A DNA stretch of 64,000 bases. It comes from Verticillium longisporum (Eukaryota > Ascomycota > Sordariomycetes > Glomerellales > Plectosphaerellaceae). The notes under the pieces were generated by a model. It made no database searches and had not been told where the DNA came from. It saw only the letters and a list, made by a program, of their open reading frames with translations. Location: contig JAETXT010000003.1 of NCBI GenBank assembly GCA_019188255.1, positions 3,534,001 through 3,598,000 on the forward strand, given 5' to 3'. Positions 1 through 14,231 of this stretch are shown here, piece by piece; the stretch's first letter is position 1, and each line of letters begins with the position of its first letter. A program made the position numbers and the translations under genes.

Positions 1-958
1 ACCTCCCCCTTTTCTTCCTCTTTCTGCCGACCATGACAAGGGCTACCGCAGACCCCCTGGGAGAGAGGCGTTTTAAGCATGACTGTGCACGAGATGAATC
101 TGAGACGCGGATCTCTGGTGATCAGTTGTTTGTTGACGGAGTTTTTTTTTCGGGGTCTTTCTGCCTAGTTCCCTTCCTTTGCTCTTCTCCCTGGGTCCAT
201 GCGTCGATCATAAAGATGGAGAGGGGGGGGGGCTCGACATAGAGTGATTGGCAATGCGAGCGGGTTTCGCGACCGGGGCGAGGGACAGAGATCATGGGCT
301 TGGTGTGTGCATTTGTCAGTCCGACGTCTGTCCGTCAGTCTGGCGGAGACGTCCTCTTGCTAGGAAACGAGCTTTGCATAATGGTTAAGAGTCGTGGCCC
401 CGTTCTCGTGGTCAGATTGGAAAAGCAAGTCAGCCCATTTTTGCATAACCGTTCCGTTGAGCTTGTTTGGTAGGCAAGAGTCAGTCGGCATATACCAAAG
501 TCCGAGCGAACAACGGCGTGGAATAGTCGATTCAGTCATGTTCGTCTATTTTCGCTATGCAACGCAACTATGTTGGTTTTTCTTCATCGTTTCTTCTCGC
601 CCGCTCATGCCATGTCCATATCCCTCTTCCCATGAACCCGTGACGATGACTCCATTGATGAGAGTAGAGAAGGAAAAATCATAAAGTGAAATTAGTCTTG
701 TCAATTAGATACGGGTCAAGATAAAACGCAAATATAATTTTGTTTTTGGTCAAGTCTTTTGTCCGACGTGATGCTTCTGGGAAAAGTATTCATCTTCTTA
801 GATTAGTCATGGTGATTTTGTCAATACGCCGCGCTTTCTAAAATGAATGAAAACCAAAACTCAAAAGGACACGCCAAGACAACGGCCTACGGCCCGTACC
901 CCAGCTCGTCCCGCCAGGGCAGATCCCCCCTCAAAGCAGTGCAGCCGGCTCGGCGACA
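1..958. other. intergenic, no gene recognised
   Basis: This stretch lies downstream of the protease gene that ends at 959. Short open frames exist but show no domain, signal peptide or codon pattern that I recognise. The last 250 bases are AT-richer and probably hold the protease 3' UTR. Confidence 0.5.
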
Positions 959-2376
<1,418 letters not shown>

Positions 2377-2480
2377 TGTTGCGGTGGTATGAGAAGACTG
2401 ACGTGTGTTGTCGTGAGGTGGAGGTTGAGGTTAAGGTGAGGTGGTTGAGCTGAAGGACCGGATCGAAGCCTGCGACGAGT

Positions 2481-2502
2481 ACAACAACAACAACAACAAC
2501 AA
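2481..2502. repeat. ACA trinucleotide microsatellite
   Basis: About seven ACA units on the + strand lie 105 bases upstream of the protease start codon, probably in its 5' UTR. Confidence 0.8.
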
Positions 2503-5500
2503 GGATACAGTGAAGGTTTGGTCGGAGGCTAGCTCGTCGACGAAGAGAGGGAAAGAATGTATGAACAAGAGATGTTGCAACGAGACCACAGGTCTATAAA
2601 GAGTGACGAGCGTGGAAGTGAGTGTGTTGTCGAAACGGAAGGAGACCAAAGGCCCAAACGAGACGAGACTTGGGGTCAAAGGGGGTGGTGGAGAGCAAGG
2701 ACACCGAATGGAACGTGTTCCAGAAAGTCAGAGAGCGACTCAGAAGATGGGACGGCCGTAGCAGGTCTATGAATGGAATACAGGATAGGTGGGCGGGGGC
2801 CGGGGGATCAGATCAGATCGGATATGTCCGTGGGTTTGATCGATGACCGTGACTGCTCGTTGTCCGTTGCAAACGAAAATAAAGGGGCGTCTTGAGGTTC
2901 CGAAGGAGAGTGAATCCGAAAGGGAAGCTGTCGAAGACGAAGAAGAAGAAGAAAATAAGACAAGAAAAGGATAGTAGACTGCGGTGAGTTCGAGAAGTGG
3001 ACGACGAATGGAAGCAAGAGGAAAGAGAAGAGGAAGACGAGACGAGACGACGAAGCCAGAGGCTTTTGACTGTTGGAGGGTTGGACAAGAAGCTGCAGGC
3101 CAGGGGGGGGTCCGTCGTGTGTGTTCCCAATGTGGGCAGACGTCGACAATAGGTTTAGTGCGTTGAAGAAGGGCGTTGGGTACCGTGAATAGGGTAGAGT
3201 GGTCCATTGTTCCAGACCAGAGAGGGACCGGGGTGGCTAGAACCAGTCATTCTGGCAGGGTTGTGCATCGCTGCCTGTGTCGATGTGGTGCTAGGTGATG
3301 GGTGATGGGTGCTGGGTGATGGATGGATGCTTGGTGTTGGGGTAGAGGGTGATGTGATGGATGGATGCTTGGTGTTGGGTCATGCTAATGTCGGCTCGTC
3401 GATGCTGGAGATCGAACTTGCACGAGGCCCAAGTGGATTCTACAGGGGACGTCAGGAGCCTCCAGGGAGCGGGAAAGAGCCTTCAGGGGATGCCAGGGGC
3501 ACGTTGAGGGACGTTAGGGGCCCTCGACGCTAGGGTAGCGGGCATCAGAAGAGACAGCGCATGGCGGGACGGTTCCACTCCCCTCAACCACTGCAGGAAC
3601 AGGGCAGATGCCCCCTCGCCATTGGTCTGCCAAGTCAAACGCACACATCCCGGCCGTCGATCCGACCACTGGCTCCGGTTTCGAGCAGCGACGGCCCCTA
3701 ATCTCAAACAGACCAGTGCAGGGGTCTTTCTTCTTTCTCTCTCTCTCTCCCCCTGGCCAGGCAGCCAGGGCAGGTCACAGCAAAATTCTGGTTCAGAGCG
3801 CCCCGGCCGCGCGCCTGTGGCCTCGTCCTCGTTGGCTGTCGATGCTCATTCCCGTCACGCTTCAAATCTCTTGTACCAGATTGTGTCGCCTTCACGTGGA
3901 CCAACGAGGCCTCAGAGCTTCAGCCTTACCTACCGTCGTCTGAATCAATCATCGACTCACTTGGGAGTCATTGACCAAGAGCCGAGCAGTCACAATAACA
4001 ACAAAGTATGCCACCATGCTACAGTACATGTATGCTGCATGTACCTTCACCATCCTTCCCCTTGGAGCCATAGCCTCTGACCCCGGTCCTGGTGACGACT
4101 CCTTGCGGCGGCGCTTCTGGCCCTTTGGGATAATCCCCGAAATGCAAGGCACACGCCAGGAGCCCACCCTCCAGCCAAGCGAGCAGCACCAGCACCAGCA
4201 GTGTGTCAGGACGCAGCACTCTCTCCTTCTTTCTGGCCCTCTGCAGCCGCAGACACACTCAATTCTCGCCCTGCCGATACGAACCGTCCACTGTCTGCGA
4301 CCTTGTTCCCCTTGTTACCTTGATCCCCCCGGCCTGTCACGACGAGGCTCTTACATGTACATGTACTTCATTGTCCAGCTTGGGCCCAAAGCCGTTAGGT
4401 CCAATCTCTCTATCTGATACCGCCCGCGCCCCCCATGTGCAGCAGCCAGCTCTTCTCTAGCTGCATCTTCCAATCCGAGCTTTGGGGAATGGGCAACGAC
4501 TGCCTGCCGTCATACCATGTCATCTGCAGTCATGAGCTTCACAGCAACAGCACCAACAAGCCTGGATGGCTTCGCATGGGAAGTTATCTCCAGTCATCTA
4601 GATAACACGAACAGTTCAAACACTCCTCTCCTGCCGCCGCTGCCTGGCGCCCGTGGAACTTTCCATTGAGCCCCCCTGAAGCAAGCTTATTTGTGAACCA
4701 AACGCCTGCACGTGCGCCTGGAGGGAGCCCGCCCCTCCCACACTGAATGATCGCCGTCGCTTCGTCGCATCCAACCCACACGTGCAATGATCTGCCAGCC
4801 TCCCGTCGCGTATCCCCCAGCATTGGACCAAGTTTTGAAAACCCGGTTGCAGAACCCAACTTTGTCAAAATTCCGACCGTAAGACGCAAGGAAGTGAGTC
4901 TTGTCCGCCATCTTGCAGCCAAGCTCGCTCCCAAAAGCCAAGCCATGTCAGATGCCGTAGCCGCTCAGGAAATAAGGGGGGGGGAGGGGCCGCCTGTTCT
5001 CCGGCCCAGACGGAAATGTAATTGCATAAGGTCCAGATGTCGTGCAAGGTCACTCGTCCGACAGGCAGGAGAAGACGAACCCCCGCTTCCCTCGTGTCAA
5101 GCCGCTGACGTGCCGTGCATGCTAGAGGCTCAATCACTGGAAGTCACGGTAATTGGGCCGAGTCAAAGTTGCAATTTGACGACCCTGAGCAGCTCGTCGT
5201 TCAGTGGCCTGTTCGAGAGAAGCCTGGCGGTTCCCTGAGCCTCAGCGCATCGTGACATGCCTCATCTCTTCTCTAACGGCGGCGGCAGTAGGCTTGCCCG
5301 TCCTGTATCCAAACCGCAACGGCTGGGAGAGAGCCTTGTCCCTTGATGGCACTGTTCGTGAGCCTCAGCCCGAGGGACGGACGAATAGCCCCTCTGCTGC
5401 CGATGGGTCGCCCGTTGAGACGGGACCTGAGTGAAACGGCGCGACCAGGTCATGTCGATATCTTCAAGGCCCTTGGGAATTCCTTCGGTACTTCCCGCCG

Positions 5501-8500
5501 AGGAATGACGGGGGAAGCTCAGACCTCAGCGTGATGCTGCTGAGGACTGGATCACAGCTCGGTACCCGAACTACCCTGAATATATGACTAACAACCCGTG
5601 AGCTGTATTTTGCTTCTTCAACGATAATTTGCCAAAGACGGCAGGTGAGTATCGAGTTGTAGGCCGCAACAAAGCGTATGGTGCAGTTCACAACTCAACG
5701 CAAGGGAAACAAGATGTTGTTGCCCGGCCCTGGAAATTGGAGGGCGCCCAAGCGGCGTAGCATCACCGCCACCAGATCAGGTGGGCATATCCCCCAGACT
5801 CGAAAGATGAGCGGGCCCCAATCAACCCCCCTACGCATCCGTCAACGTGCGCCAGCCGCGACACCAGATGAGACGAGACGGGTGCACCGAACCACTGGAG
5901 CTCGATGAGCTTGAGTCTAATGGGGCAGGAGCGAACATTGGATGGACGTGAGGCTCAATGTGTGTGCCCTGACGATCCCACCCCCCCTTCTTCCGGGCGG
6001 CCAAACTCCCCACCTCGGCATTGACGTGCGGATGGGATGTGCCGGCGAAGCTTGGCCTCCAAGTCGTCGTCCATCGATCATGCGGCCGAGCCGCGTTGGA
6101 CCGCATGATGGGCGAGTGCCGATCCGAGGCGGCTGGACCGCCATCCATCTTACATATGAATCCCCATTCGCCCCCCCCTTCTCCTTTCCAGCTGCTCGAC
6201 AACGATCTGGCAATCTGCCATCAAGATTTGTTGCTTTTTGGCCATGCTGTTTCGGGCCCTCCTTCGCACTTGCCCATGAGTCCTCGATTTCACCTCACTT
6301 CCCCCCCGATGATCGACCGTCAAATCATGAACCGTACGCCTCTGCTGCACCACGATCCATCTCCGGCTGCGACGAGCGTCGTCTTGGCATCTGGTCGTCG
6401 CAGCCCTGTCGTTGTTCGGAAGAGACGAGCCCGTGGCCACCGCTGAGGTCTCTCGCGTTTGGCCCTGAGCCATCACAGTCCTCTCGTCGAGCGCCCCCGC
6501 CAGCCGTGGGTGCATCTGTGTCCCGTCTCGTCTCTGCCCCGACGACCAACCGTTGCAGCAGCCTGCTCTTGTCTGAACACGGAGGCTCTTGGGCCGCGCA
6601 TGCTTCAAACCGCCACACCTGAGCGTTGGTATGTGTGTGTGCAAGAGAGAGAGAGAGGGCAGTAGCGGAGTGCGTATTACTGCTTCGCATGGCGCGGCAG
6701 GACATTTCACCGAGGGCTGGCCTTTGCTTGCGTGGATCTGGCGGTGCGGGGCCGTGTTGGGGCGGCGGGCGGCTAATCGCCCAGTTCCAGTGCGCGCAGG
6801 CCAACGTGCCTACCTGAATAAGTGTGGGCCAGGCTCTGGTGAAACGGCGTGTTTCGAGCTTCACGACACGACGCCGCTTCTCTCGTCTCAGGGGTTTGCC
6901 CATCTGACGCGACACGACGGTACGATGGGGTATGTGCCTGTGTTATGTAGATGTTGTGCCTTTCTTGTGAAAGGGAAAAATGGCTGGATCAAGAACATGT
7001 GTGATCTGCTCGACCGTGCTCCAGCTGCATGTATATCGCCATCACACGATCGCCCACGGCGCGATGATCGGGTCCCGAGCACACGGGTCCCGGGACATGG
7101 CCTGCTGTTTGCCTCTACCCGTGGCTGCCTCTGTGTGTACCTCGACAAGGCTGTGAGGCTGGGCTGAGAGAGGGCTGGCGTCAAAGGGTTGCCTTGGTAC
7201 ACTTTGCGGCTGCACATGGTTGTCGCCGATTGAGCTCGATGCTACGTCAGCTGTGGCTGCGGCTGGAGGTTGACGCCTGTGCCTCGTGGGAAAGCAAAAC
7301 ACGGAGGCACCATCCAGGTCGTTGTCCTGGCTGGGTCGTCATACTGGCTGGGTCGGCTCCATGTGCAGAGAAGACTTGGACGGCCTCTGCGGGCTGAGTC
7401 GCGATGAGGTTGAAGGATGGCTGGATTCAGTGGAAGATGTCCACATGACCAATGTTTGACAAGAAATTCAATCGACGGAATAGAGTAGGACCCAGATAGA
7501 AGAGACTCCTCTCTCCGAGACAAGCCTCCAAATGCCAAAGGGCATGCGATCTGATAAGGTAAGCCGTGGCGGTGCGTGGCGGTGCAGGTTGCATGAGGTG
7601 ATCGCCGGCAACGCTTGCAGCGCAGGCACTCGAGCCCCCCCGCCCCCCTGCCCAATTAATTTATCCAAGTACTGAGTACGGCCAACACGAACTGCCCCGC
7701 CATCCTTTTTGGGGGGGCCGCGGGTCTCATCAGTCTGTCACTGGTACTCATCAACTGAGAATGGACCAAACTCACACTGGTCATGTCAGGTCAGTCGGGC
7801 TTGCTCCTGCCCCCCCCTCCGATGAACCAAATTCATCATTCCATGCCTCATCTCCCTTTGTGTATGTGTATGTGCGCCTCGATACCCCCCCTCCCCTCCC
7901 CTCCTCTCCCCCATTTTCTACTACCTACTCGGCTGCCCGACAGCGTGGCACCATACTTACCTAGTCCGTCCAAATTTGATACCCAATACCCTTTGACTCT
8001 ACTTTAACTCTACTTTCGTCTCCTAAACCTCCGATCGTCCGTCACAAACGCTGGTCCCGCCTCATCTCGTGATCTTTCCTTTCCACCCACCCCTCTGCTG
8101 CTGTGCAGTCCACCTTGCCTTGGCCGCCCGACATAGCTACCTCCTCCTCTGCTCTCGATCATCGCCGAAAACGAAAGCGAAGACAACGACGACACCACTG
8201 GAGCCGACTGTGCGCGTGGCTTCTTCATTGCGCACGCGACCATCCGCCGAGACCGCGTAAGGTGGCTCATCCCTCCCAATCTCAACCCATCCAAAGGGGT
8301 CTTTCGACTATTGACATCTCATTTCCCCCGCCTACCGTACGCCACGGTCTCTCCATTCCTTTCATACCAACTTTTTTTTTTCTTCTTCTTCCAATTCTCG
8401 TGTTCGTCGCTTCTGAATATTCCCACCCGTTTTGCCATCTTCTTCTGTTTGAGCAAACCATCAAGGTCGTCAGGCGTCACATCACCTTGGTGGTGCTTCC

Positions 8501-8692
8501 AAATCAGCGAGAGAATCCAACGACCATCCAACCACCGACAACATCGCCCACCACCGCAAAGACGGCGAACTTGACGCATACGACATCCGCCGTAGCGAAA
8601 GCGTCGTCGTCATCATCATACGTTAGACCAACCGCACACCTCTCGATAACCGATAAACGCGCACCGGCGATTGCGCCGATCCCAGCACCGAC
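2503..8692. other. long gene-poor stretch, no supported gene
   Basis: About 6.2 kb between the divergent protease and F-box genes. I found no open frame with a recognisable domain and no chain of exons that keeps phase. Visible structure: a 24-base motif (GATGGATGGATGCTTGGTGT and following bases) repeated at about 3317 and 3355, several C or G homopolymers, and a pyrimidine-rich segment at about 7880-8480, including a T10 run followed by TTC repeats. That segment is probably the promoter and 5' leader of the gene at 8693. Confidence 0.5.
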
Positions 8693-10539
8693 ATGTCTGC
8701 CAGGCCTGCAGACAGTCGGCACACCGGCCCCGACCGAGCACTGCGAGACGGATGCGAGGGCAGGACCGCCGAGGAGGAGCTGACACACATCATGGCTGCC
8801 TCGATCATCGGCAGCACCGTCCTCAACATTGCCTCGAATCCCGTCTCTCCCGGCTCCTCCAGCCCGCCCCTCGACCAGACCAAGGGCTCCGACTTTGTCC
8901 CGCCGACGCGGCCCAGCAGCACGCCGTTTCCCCACTCCGAACCGCGGCATGCCAACTACCACTATCTGTCGGGCGACGAGGACATGCTGGATTTCGAGCA
9001 GGACGCCGGCTTCACGACGACGCCGTACTCGGAACACTTTGAGACGGTGCCCGAGATGAAGTTGAGCCTGCTCGATCTGCCCTCCGAGGTGCACGAGATG
9101 ATCCTCGACCACCTCTTTGGCTACCGTGTGTCGACAAAGTCGAAAAGCTCCGTCGACATGCAGAGCGTCACCAAGAGCTGGAACACGGCGCTGAGACATT
9201 CACGTAGGAGAGAGCTGTCCGAGCTGGCGCTGATCAATCACACATGGAGGATCCTGATCCAACAGAGGCTGTTCCGACACTTGAAGCTCAAGGCTACCAT
9301 CGACTCGGTCCACGCCGCCATGACCTTCTTTGCCGCACACGATGAGCTGCGTTACTACGTCAAGCACATTGAGCTGTGGTTCCCCGTCTTTCAGCCAAAG
9401 TACGGCCCGCTAGCGCTGAGTTCCGCTCTGGCTCTTCCGACAGTGACGTCCGACGGCCTCACCAACGCGACGTACACTCTACCGGCAAACAACTGCACCC
9501 TCGAGGAGGCCCTCCTCTTCGTGGCCGAGACGCTGCCGCTCGTCATGATCCTGACGCTTGAGGGCGGGGAGCGGAAGGAGGCGCCCATGGTGCAGCATTC
9601 CTCCTGGGCTGGCCCCAACGATTGGGCCCTGCCGATCCTCGAATCCGTCCGCACGCTCGTCACGAGGGGCCAGTGGAACCTCATGCGCACCGACGAGGAT
9701 TTCAAGTCGATTCTCTCGTCCCTGCCCAACCTCACCGAGTGGCACGGCTCCTACTCCAAGCCCAAGTCCAAGAGCTACCTCTCCATGGCCCGTGTCCTGC
9801 CCGACCTGCCCGCCGCCCACCTCAAGAGCCTCCACCTCTGCCTCGAGAGCGACTACCGCCGCGAGGTCACCTACCCGGCCCACCACGTCAAGGTCTGCCG
9901 GACCGTTCACTTTTGCACAAAGCTCGCCGAGGCCGTGCCCCAGCTCGAGCACTTTTCTTACACGGGCCGCATCTGCAAGTCCTTCTTCCGCGTCCTCGCC
10001 GAGTTGACCGACCCTCGCACGACGCGGCTGAAGAGTATCGACATCACCGTCAAGAACTGCTGTCGGCCCGTGCCCGTGTTTCACGAGTCGGGCAGCGGCA
10101 TCCAGGACACAGGGTTCATTGATGCGTTCGAGCTGCTCGTTGTCCAGGGTATTCGGGCACTACAGAAGCTTCGGTCTGTGGATTACCTGCGGATCCGCTT
10201 CGTAGACCTAGGTGCGTTTCCCTTTATCCTCTTGTGTGCTTCGAAGTGACGTTCTTGCTGACCTGCGGAGACTCCCTCCTGCCGCCCCTGAACCCCTACT
10301 TCCTCCTCCGCGGCGACTCCTGTCTCGGCATCTGGAGCGGGCGCATCCTCTCCGAGCTCAAGGACGCCCGGCCACGCGCGTCGTACGAGGAGCTCAGCGA
10401 GACGTTTGGCGACATTGGCATCAACAAGGACGGGAGGCTGGTGATCAGCGGGTCTGGCGCCAATTACCAGCGATCGCAGTTTCGGTCGCTCAAGGTCAAC
10501 AACTATCACCTGCTGGCGACAAGCATCATTCCGGGGTAA
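8693..10539 (+). CDS. F-box-like hypothetical protein
   Basis: Two exons, 8693-10211 and 10271-10539, with a 59-bp GT-AG intron and branch point GCTGACC, encode 595 residues. Around residue 125 there is an F-box-like segment (LSLLDLPSEVHEMILDHLF), followed by a region with scattered leucine-rich stretches but no clear repeat. Many fungal proteins of this shape are presumed SCF ubiquitin-ligase substrate adaptors; that role is inference. The first 30-odd residues are low complexity, and a second in-frame ATG at 8792 (MAASIIGS) is a possible alternative start. Confidence 0.75.
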
Positions 10540-11756
10540 GATATCCGGGTACACTATTCCCGGGAAAGGCAGTCCCGGGCGAAGAGTGCTCTGCTCGTGC
10601 AGAGGCGGGTCCCCTCCTTCACACACGAGAGACTTGGAACCCAAACAACACATTTAGTACAGAGGATTTGAGAGGTGCATCTGAGGAGCATGAAAAGGAA
10701 GAAAGTGCCCTTGAAAAAAGAGGCAGGCGTTTACACGGATGTTATTATGGGTTGGAGAATTTGGGTGCATTGTTTGAAACCGGTCCCCCCCAGACAACAA
10801 ACCCTCCCACTCGTTCCGCGCTCGACAAATCCGGGCCTACAAGACTTTGGCGCCCATTAATAGCCACGGAGAAAACAAACGGTCTTGCGAGCTTGACTGC
10901 TGCGGCGGACGGGAAGGGAGTTGGAGCGGGCGGCTATGATATCTCTTGTGGGGTGGCGGTTTTTATACCTGGACAGATTTTTGGTACATGGGAGTTTGAC
11001 ACGATATCGGACGGGCGCGTTAGCGAATTGGTCTCTGGGGTTTTGATCTGTTTGTCGAAAGAAGCCTTGAACCTGGGGCCCGCGAGGAGTAGGCTATAAT
11101 ACCACAGCGAGAGTCGTTTGATGTGTTTTTCATGTTTTGGCAGGCTTCGGCTTGGGTTACTGGATGTGTTTGTGGGTGAGTGACAGACTGGTGATGTTGG
11201 GTTACGGAAGTTTGGCCGTACCGGAGTGGGAAGTTGATGCTTGTCCTTGCATGGAGTTTGGTGCTCCCTGGACTGGTTTTGCAAAGTTCGGCCTCGCTTC
11301 CTCGATTCTGATCCCGACTGTTGTTGAATAGCCAGTGCTCGTTAATTTGCTCAACTATGGTACGGACATAGTGTGATAGTTTGAGATGAGAAGATCCACA
11401 TGCGACACTCGTCATGAATTTAAAGCCTGTTTTTACGCCCAGTCTCAGTATCTCGTGCTACAAGAGTAGATAGTTTGCTCATTTTGCCTCCCCTTGCCCG
11501 GATTCAGACTCGTCTACATGATAGACATTCAATGACATCAATAAGTTGTCAAACAGTTCATTCTCGCACGCCTTGTCGATGCACACTGGCGCCGCTTGCA
11601 TGAAATGTACAATGATTGGTTCCCTGCCAAGTTCCTCATATACTCACAGTATAGACAAAAGAACAATTATCTGCATAGTATGGCGTAGCTGATCTTCGGA
11701 TGGCGGCCCATGATGCTGGCTGGTAGACTCACGAAGATGCCGCATCCACACACGGG
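10540..11756. other. intergenic between convergent genes
   Basis: This separates the F-box-like gene (+) from the HET gene (-), which converge. Open frames here have no recognisable product. It presumably contains both 3' UTRs. Confidence 0.5.
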
Positions 11757-13528
11757 TCACAGCCTCACCACAAAGCATGCGGATATCATGAGATTTGCCG
11801 CCTGCCTGTACTGCGAGCATCTCGGGCGGACCGACATGTTGCTGTCTTCGTCCCCATCGCTGTAAACGAAGGGCTGCTCCACCCAGCCTGAAGTATTCTT
11901 CACTTCCAACCGAGTGACATGATGCTCTGCGCTAAGCAAATCATCAATCTCTGTGGCGTCCTCTAAGTTGCAGAGTCTTTTTGCGATGGCCCCGGTCAGA
12001 ATCAAACATGAGACCGTCGAATCGCGCAGCAGGAATGCGGGACAGATGCGGCATAATACCCAGAGAGGCCCCCACACTTTGTCGGTTGTTGCGTCTCTCA
12101 ACATGAGCGAGCAGCCAGTCCAACCGAGCAAGTCCGGCGTATTGCAATACTTCACTGTGTGAAAGGCGTGACCAGGATACCTGTTTGTGACGCGTCCGTC
12201 TGCGTTCAGAGAGCCTTCACCGCGCATCTCGAGCGGCCTTCGCGACTTTATGGTCTCAACTCCCTCGAGCGAGTGAAGATCGAGTCTCCTGATTGGCAGC
12301 TGAGTTGCCGTTCCGTCCAGATGCGACTGGGAGAGGTTTCGAAGTGTATGTTGGTTGAAATAGAACTGCGTCATTTCGAACGCCGGGGTCGCCCGTTCCT
12401 TTGTCTCAAAAGCCGCCATGTGAAAGTCTAGCACTGTTTGGGTGTAATCCCTGACAAACAACTTCATGCTGGCGTCCAGAGGTCTAACGAGCAAGCCAAA
12501 CTGGTGAGAGTTAGTTGTTGGGGAGAGCGCCGCAACGTAAAGAGTCTTGGAAAAGCCACCATCTTGAGCTATGATGCTCCCAAGTTCCGCTTTCAACCTA
12601 TCATCATGGACGCACTCATCATACAGTCTGTCGATAGGAGCCAGGGGTGCGTGGAGCTTCAGGCCCTTGTTCGTCATAGCGAAGGGCGTCCCCAACGATG
12701 ATATGCCGCTCCATGCTGCGCGATCTGTGGATACGTGTGAAAACTCCCGTGGGCTTCGGGCTAGAGGGCCTCTCAGAGTCTGATGCTCATCGCCTGATGC
12801 TTTCCATAAAAAGATTGACATGCCATCGTCAACTTTGATGATTTCTTCTTGCAGCCGCAGAAAGGCTTTAGAGCCTTCGCCATACAGAAGTGGTATGTTG
12901 ATATCGAAAAGGCCCATGAGGCAATAGGCCATGTCTTCTAACCTCGTTGTCTCACGGTGTGCAGCCCAACTCATCTTTGTCGCGATATTTGCCTTTTCGA
13001 TGTTGGCAAATTTTAGGAAGTAGGATTTGATCGATAGAAACTTGGAAAGAATAGACACATTCTCTTTCTTGGTGCCCATGGCTGTCCAATCTGCGGCATA
13101 AAATTTGACGTTTGCGGGCGCAAGGACTTCCTGCAGAGTCCAGCCCCGGGTGAACCACCTGCAATGACTATGTCGTTCATCGAGGCCGATCCCGGGTTAG
13201 GTACATAGTCTTGGAGGTAGACCAGGCATACCTCTGAATCGCGATACCAGGAAAACATGGAATTGATGGCCTCGGACAGCTCGGCGCTGCTGGACTTGTC
13301 GATGCAGCATGTGTCGACCCAGGTATAGGAATAGCCCAGCTTTCGACTCTCCGCAGCACACGCGTGAATCTTTTGGTAGCCGGCTTTGCGCCGCACCTCG
13401 TCGGTGGGGTTCAGCATTTCCTGGTGGGTAATCTCTTCAGCTTCCCACGTGTGTGAGAGGATGGAGTACTTCGGAATGGAGCCGAAGAAACAGTGAAGGG
13501 TGAGGTCATCGGTTTTGAGAAGCCACAT
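11757..13528 (-). CDS. HET-domain (heterokaryon incompatibility) protein, one apparent 1-bp frameshift
   Basis: About 590 residues once one base is added. The N-terminal HET domain has its usual blocks: YSILSHTWEAEE, YTWVDTCCIDKSSSAELSEAI, then (other frame) RWFTRGWTLQEVLAP and MSWAAHRETTRLEDMAYCL followed by IPLLYGEG. HET proteins act in nonself recognition and programmed cell death at hyphal fusion; the C-terminal half is the variable region usual in this family. The frame breaks at CCCGGG, 13191-13196. One extra C or G gives a continuous reading into the CRWFTRGW block. A 46-bp GTACCT...CAG intron was considered but does not restore phase. A paralogous architecture lies at 18523. Confidence 0.85.
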
Positions 13529-14231
13529 CTCGGTGGTTTGTGATTCTGGACTTTGGGATGAGTTGGTGGTGAAGCTTCAAGTTGAGAAGGTGGTATCGAG
13601 GCGGATCGAAGGTCCTTGATGAGGCCAGTTGACTCTCACCTCCTCGCAAGGCTGCATGACTGCATGAGAAATGCATGCTGCGCCACCCAACAGCAAGTCA
13701 TATCTAATTCGTAACGCAATATCATTGGAAAAGACATTCAGATGGGAAAAAGGGCGGTACGCCTTTTCATTGGCCATTGAGGCACCATATGAGGTGCTAG
13801 ACTGATGGAGAGAGCTTGCAGCCTGAAATATGGCGATATTCTATCGCCTCCTGGTGCACAGATGCTTCTATTGAATTTCACCAAGGCACTGGGCTCGATT
13901 CTCAGGAGCTTTCTAGCTCAGGCCGTGATTGGCACCTTACAATCGTGAAGGAGCGACTTTGGGTATTGCAAGACCGCTGAGCTGGAGTGAAGCCTTCGTC
14001 TTGACAACGCTGACGAAGAACGTATCTGTCTCCGCATGCGCGAGTCATGGGCACACCGCCGGCTTCGGAACTTGAGCCGAGGGTTGACGACCCTGACGCG
14101 GTGCAATCGGCTCAGGCGGGCGACATGGCCACCAGCCTTGGCGAACATTCTGCGACGCCGAACGCGAACGACAGCACACTTCGGCCCCGCGATTCGGCTC
14201 GCCGCCCGGCCCATTGCTTCCTTCGGCGCAG
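13529..14231. promoter_or_regulatory. divergent intergenic region
   Basis: About 700 bp between the HET gene (-) and the transcription factor gene (+). It must hold both promoters; no specific element was recognised. The segment at 14045-14231 is GC-rich and open in frame but has no coding signature of its own. Confidence 0.5.

Noticed and set aside
3608..6915. Several open frames of 100-226 codons on both strands
   Set aside because: They overlap each other on opposite strands, are Pro/Arg/Ser-rich translations of GC-rich DNA and carry no recognisable motif.
13154..13199. 46-bp GTACCT...CAG intron in the first HET gene
   Set aside because: It does not join the two frames in phase, and the branch point would be too close to the donor. 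A missing base in CCCGGG explains the break better.
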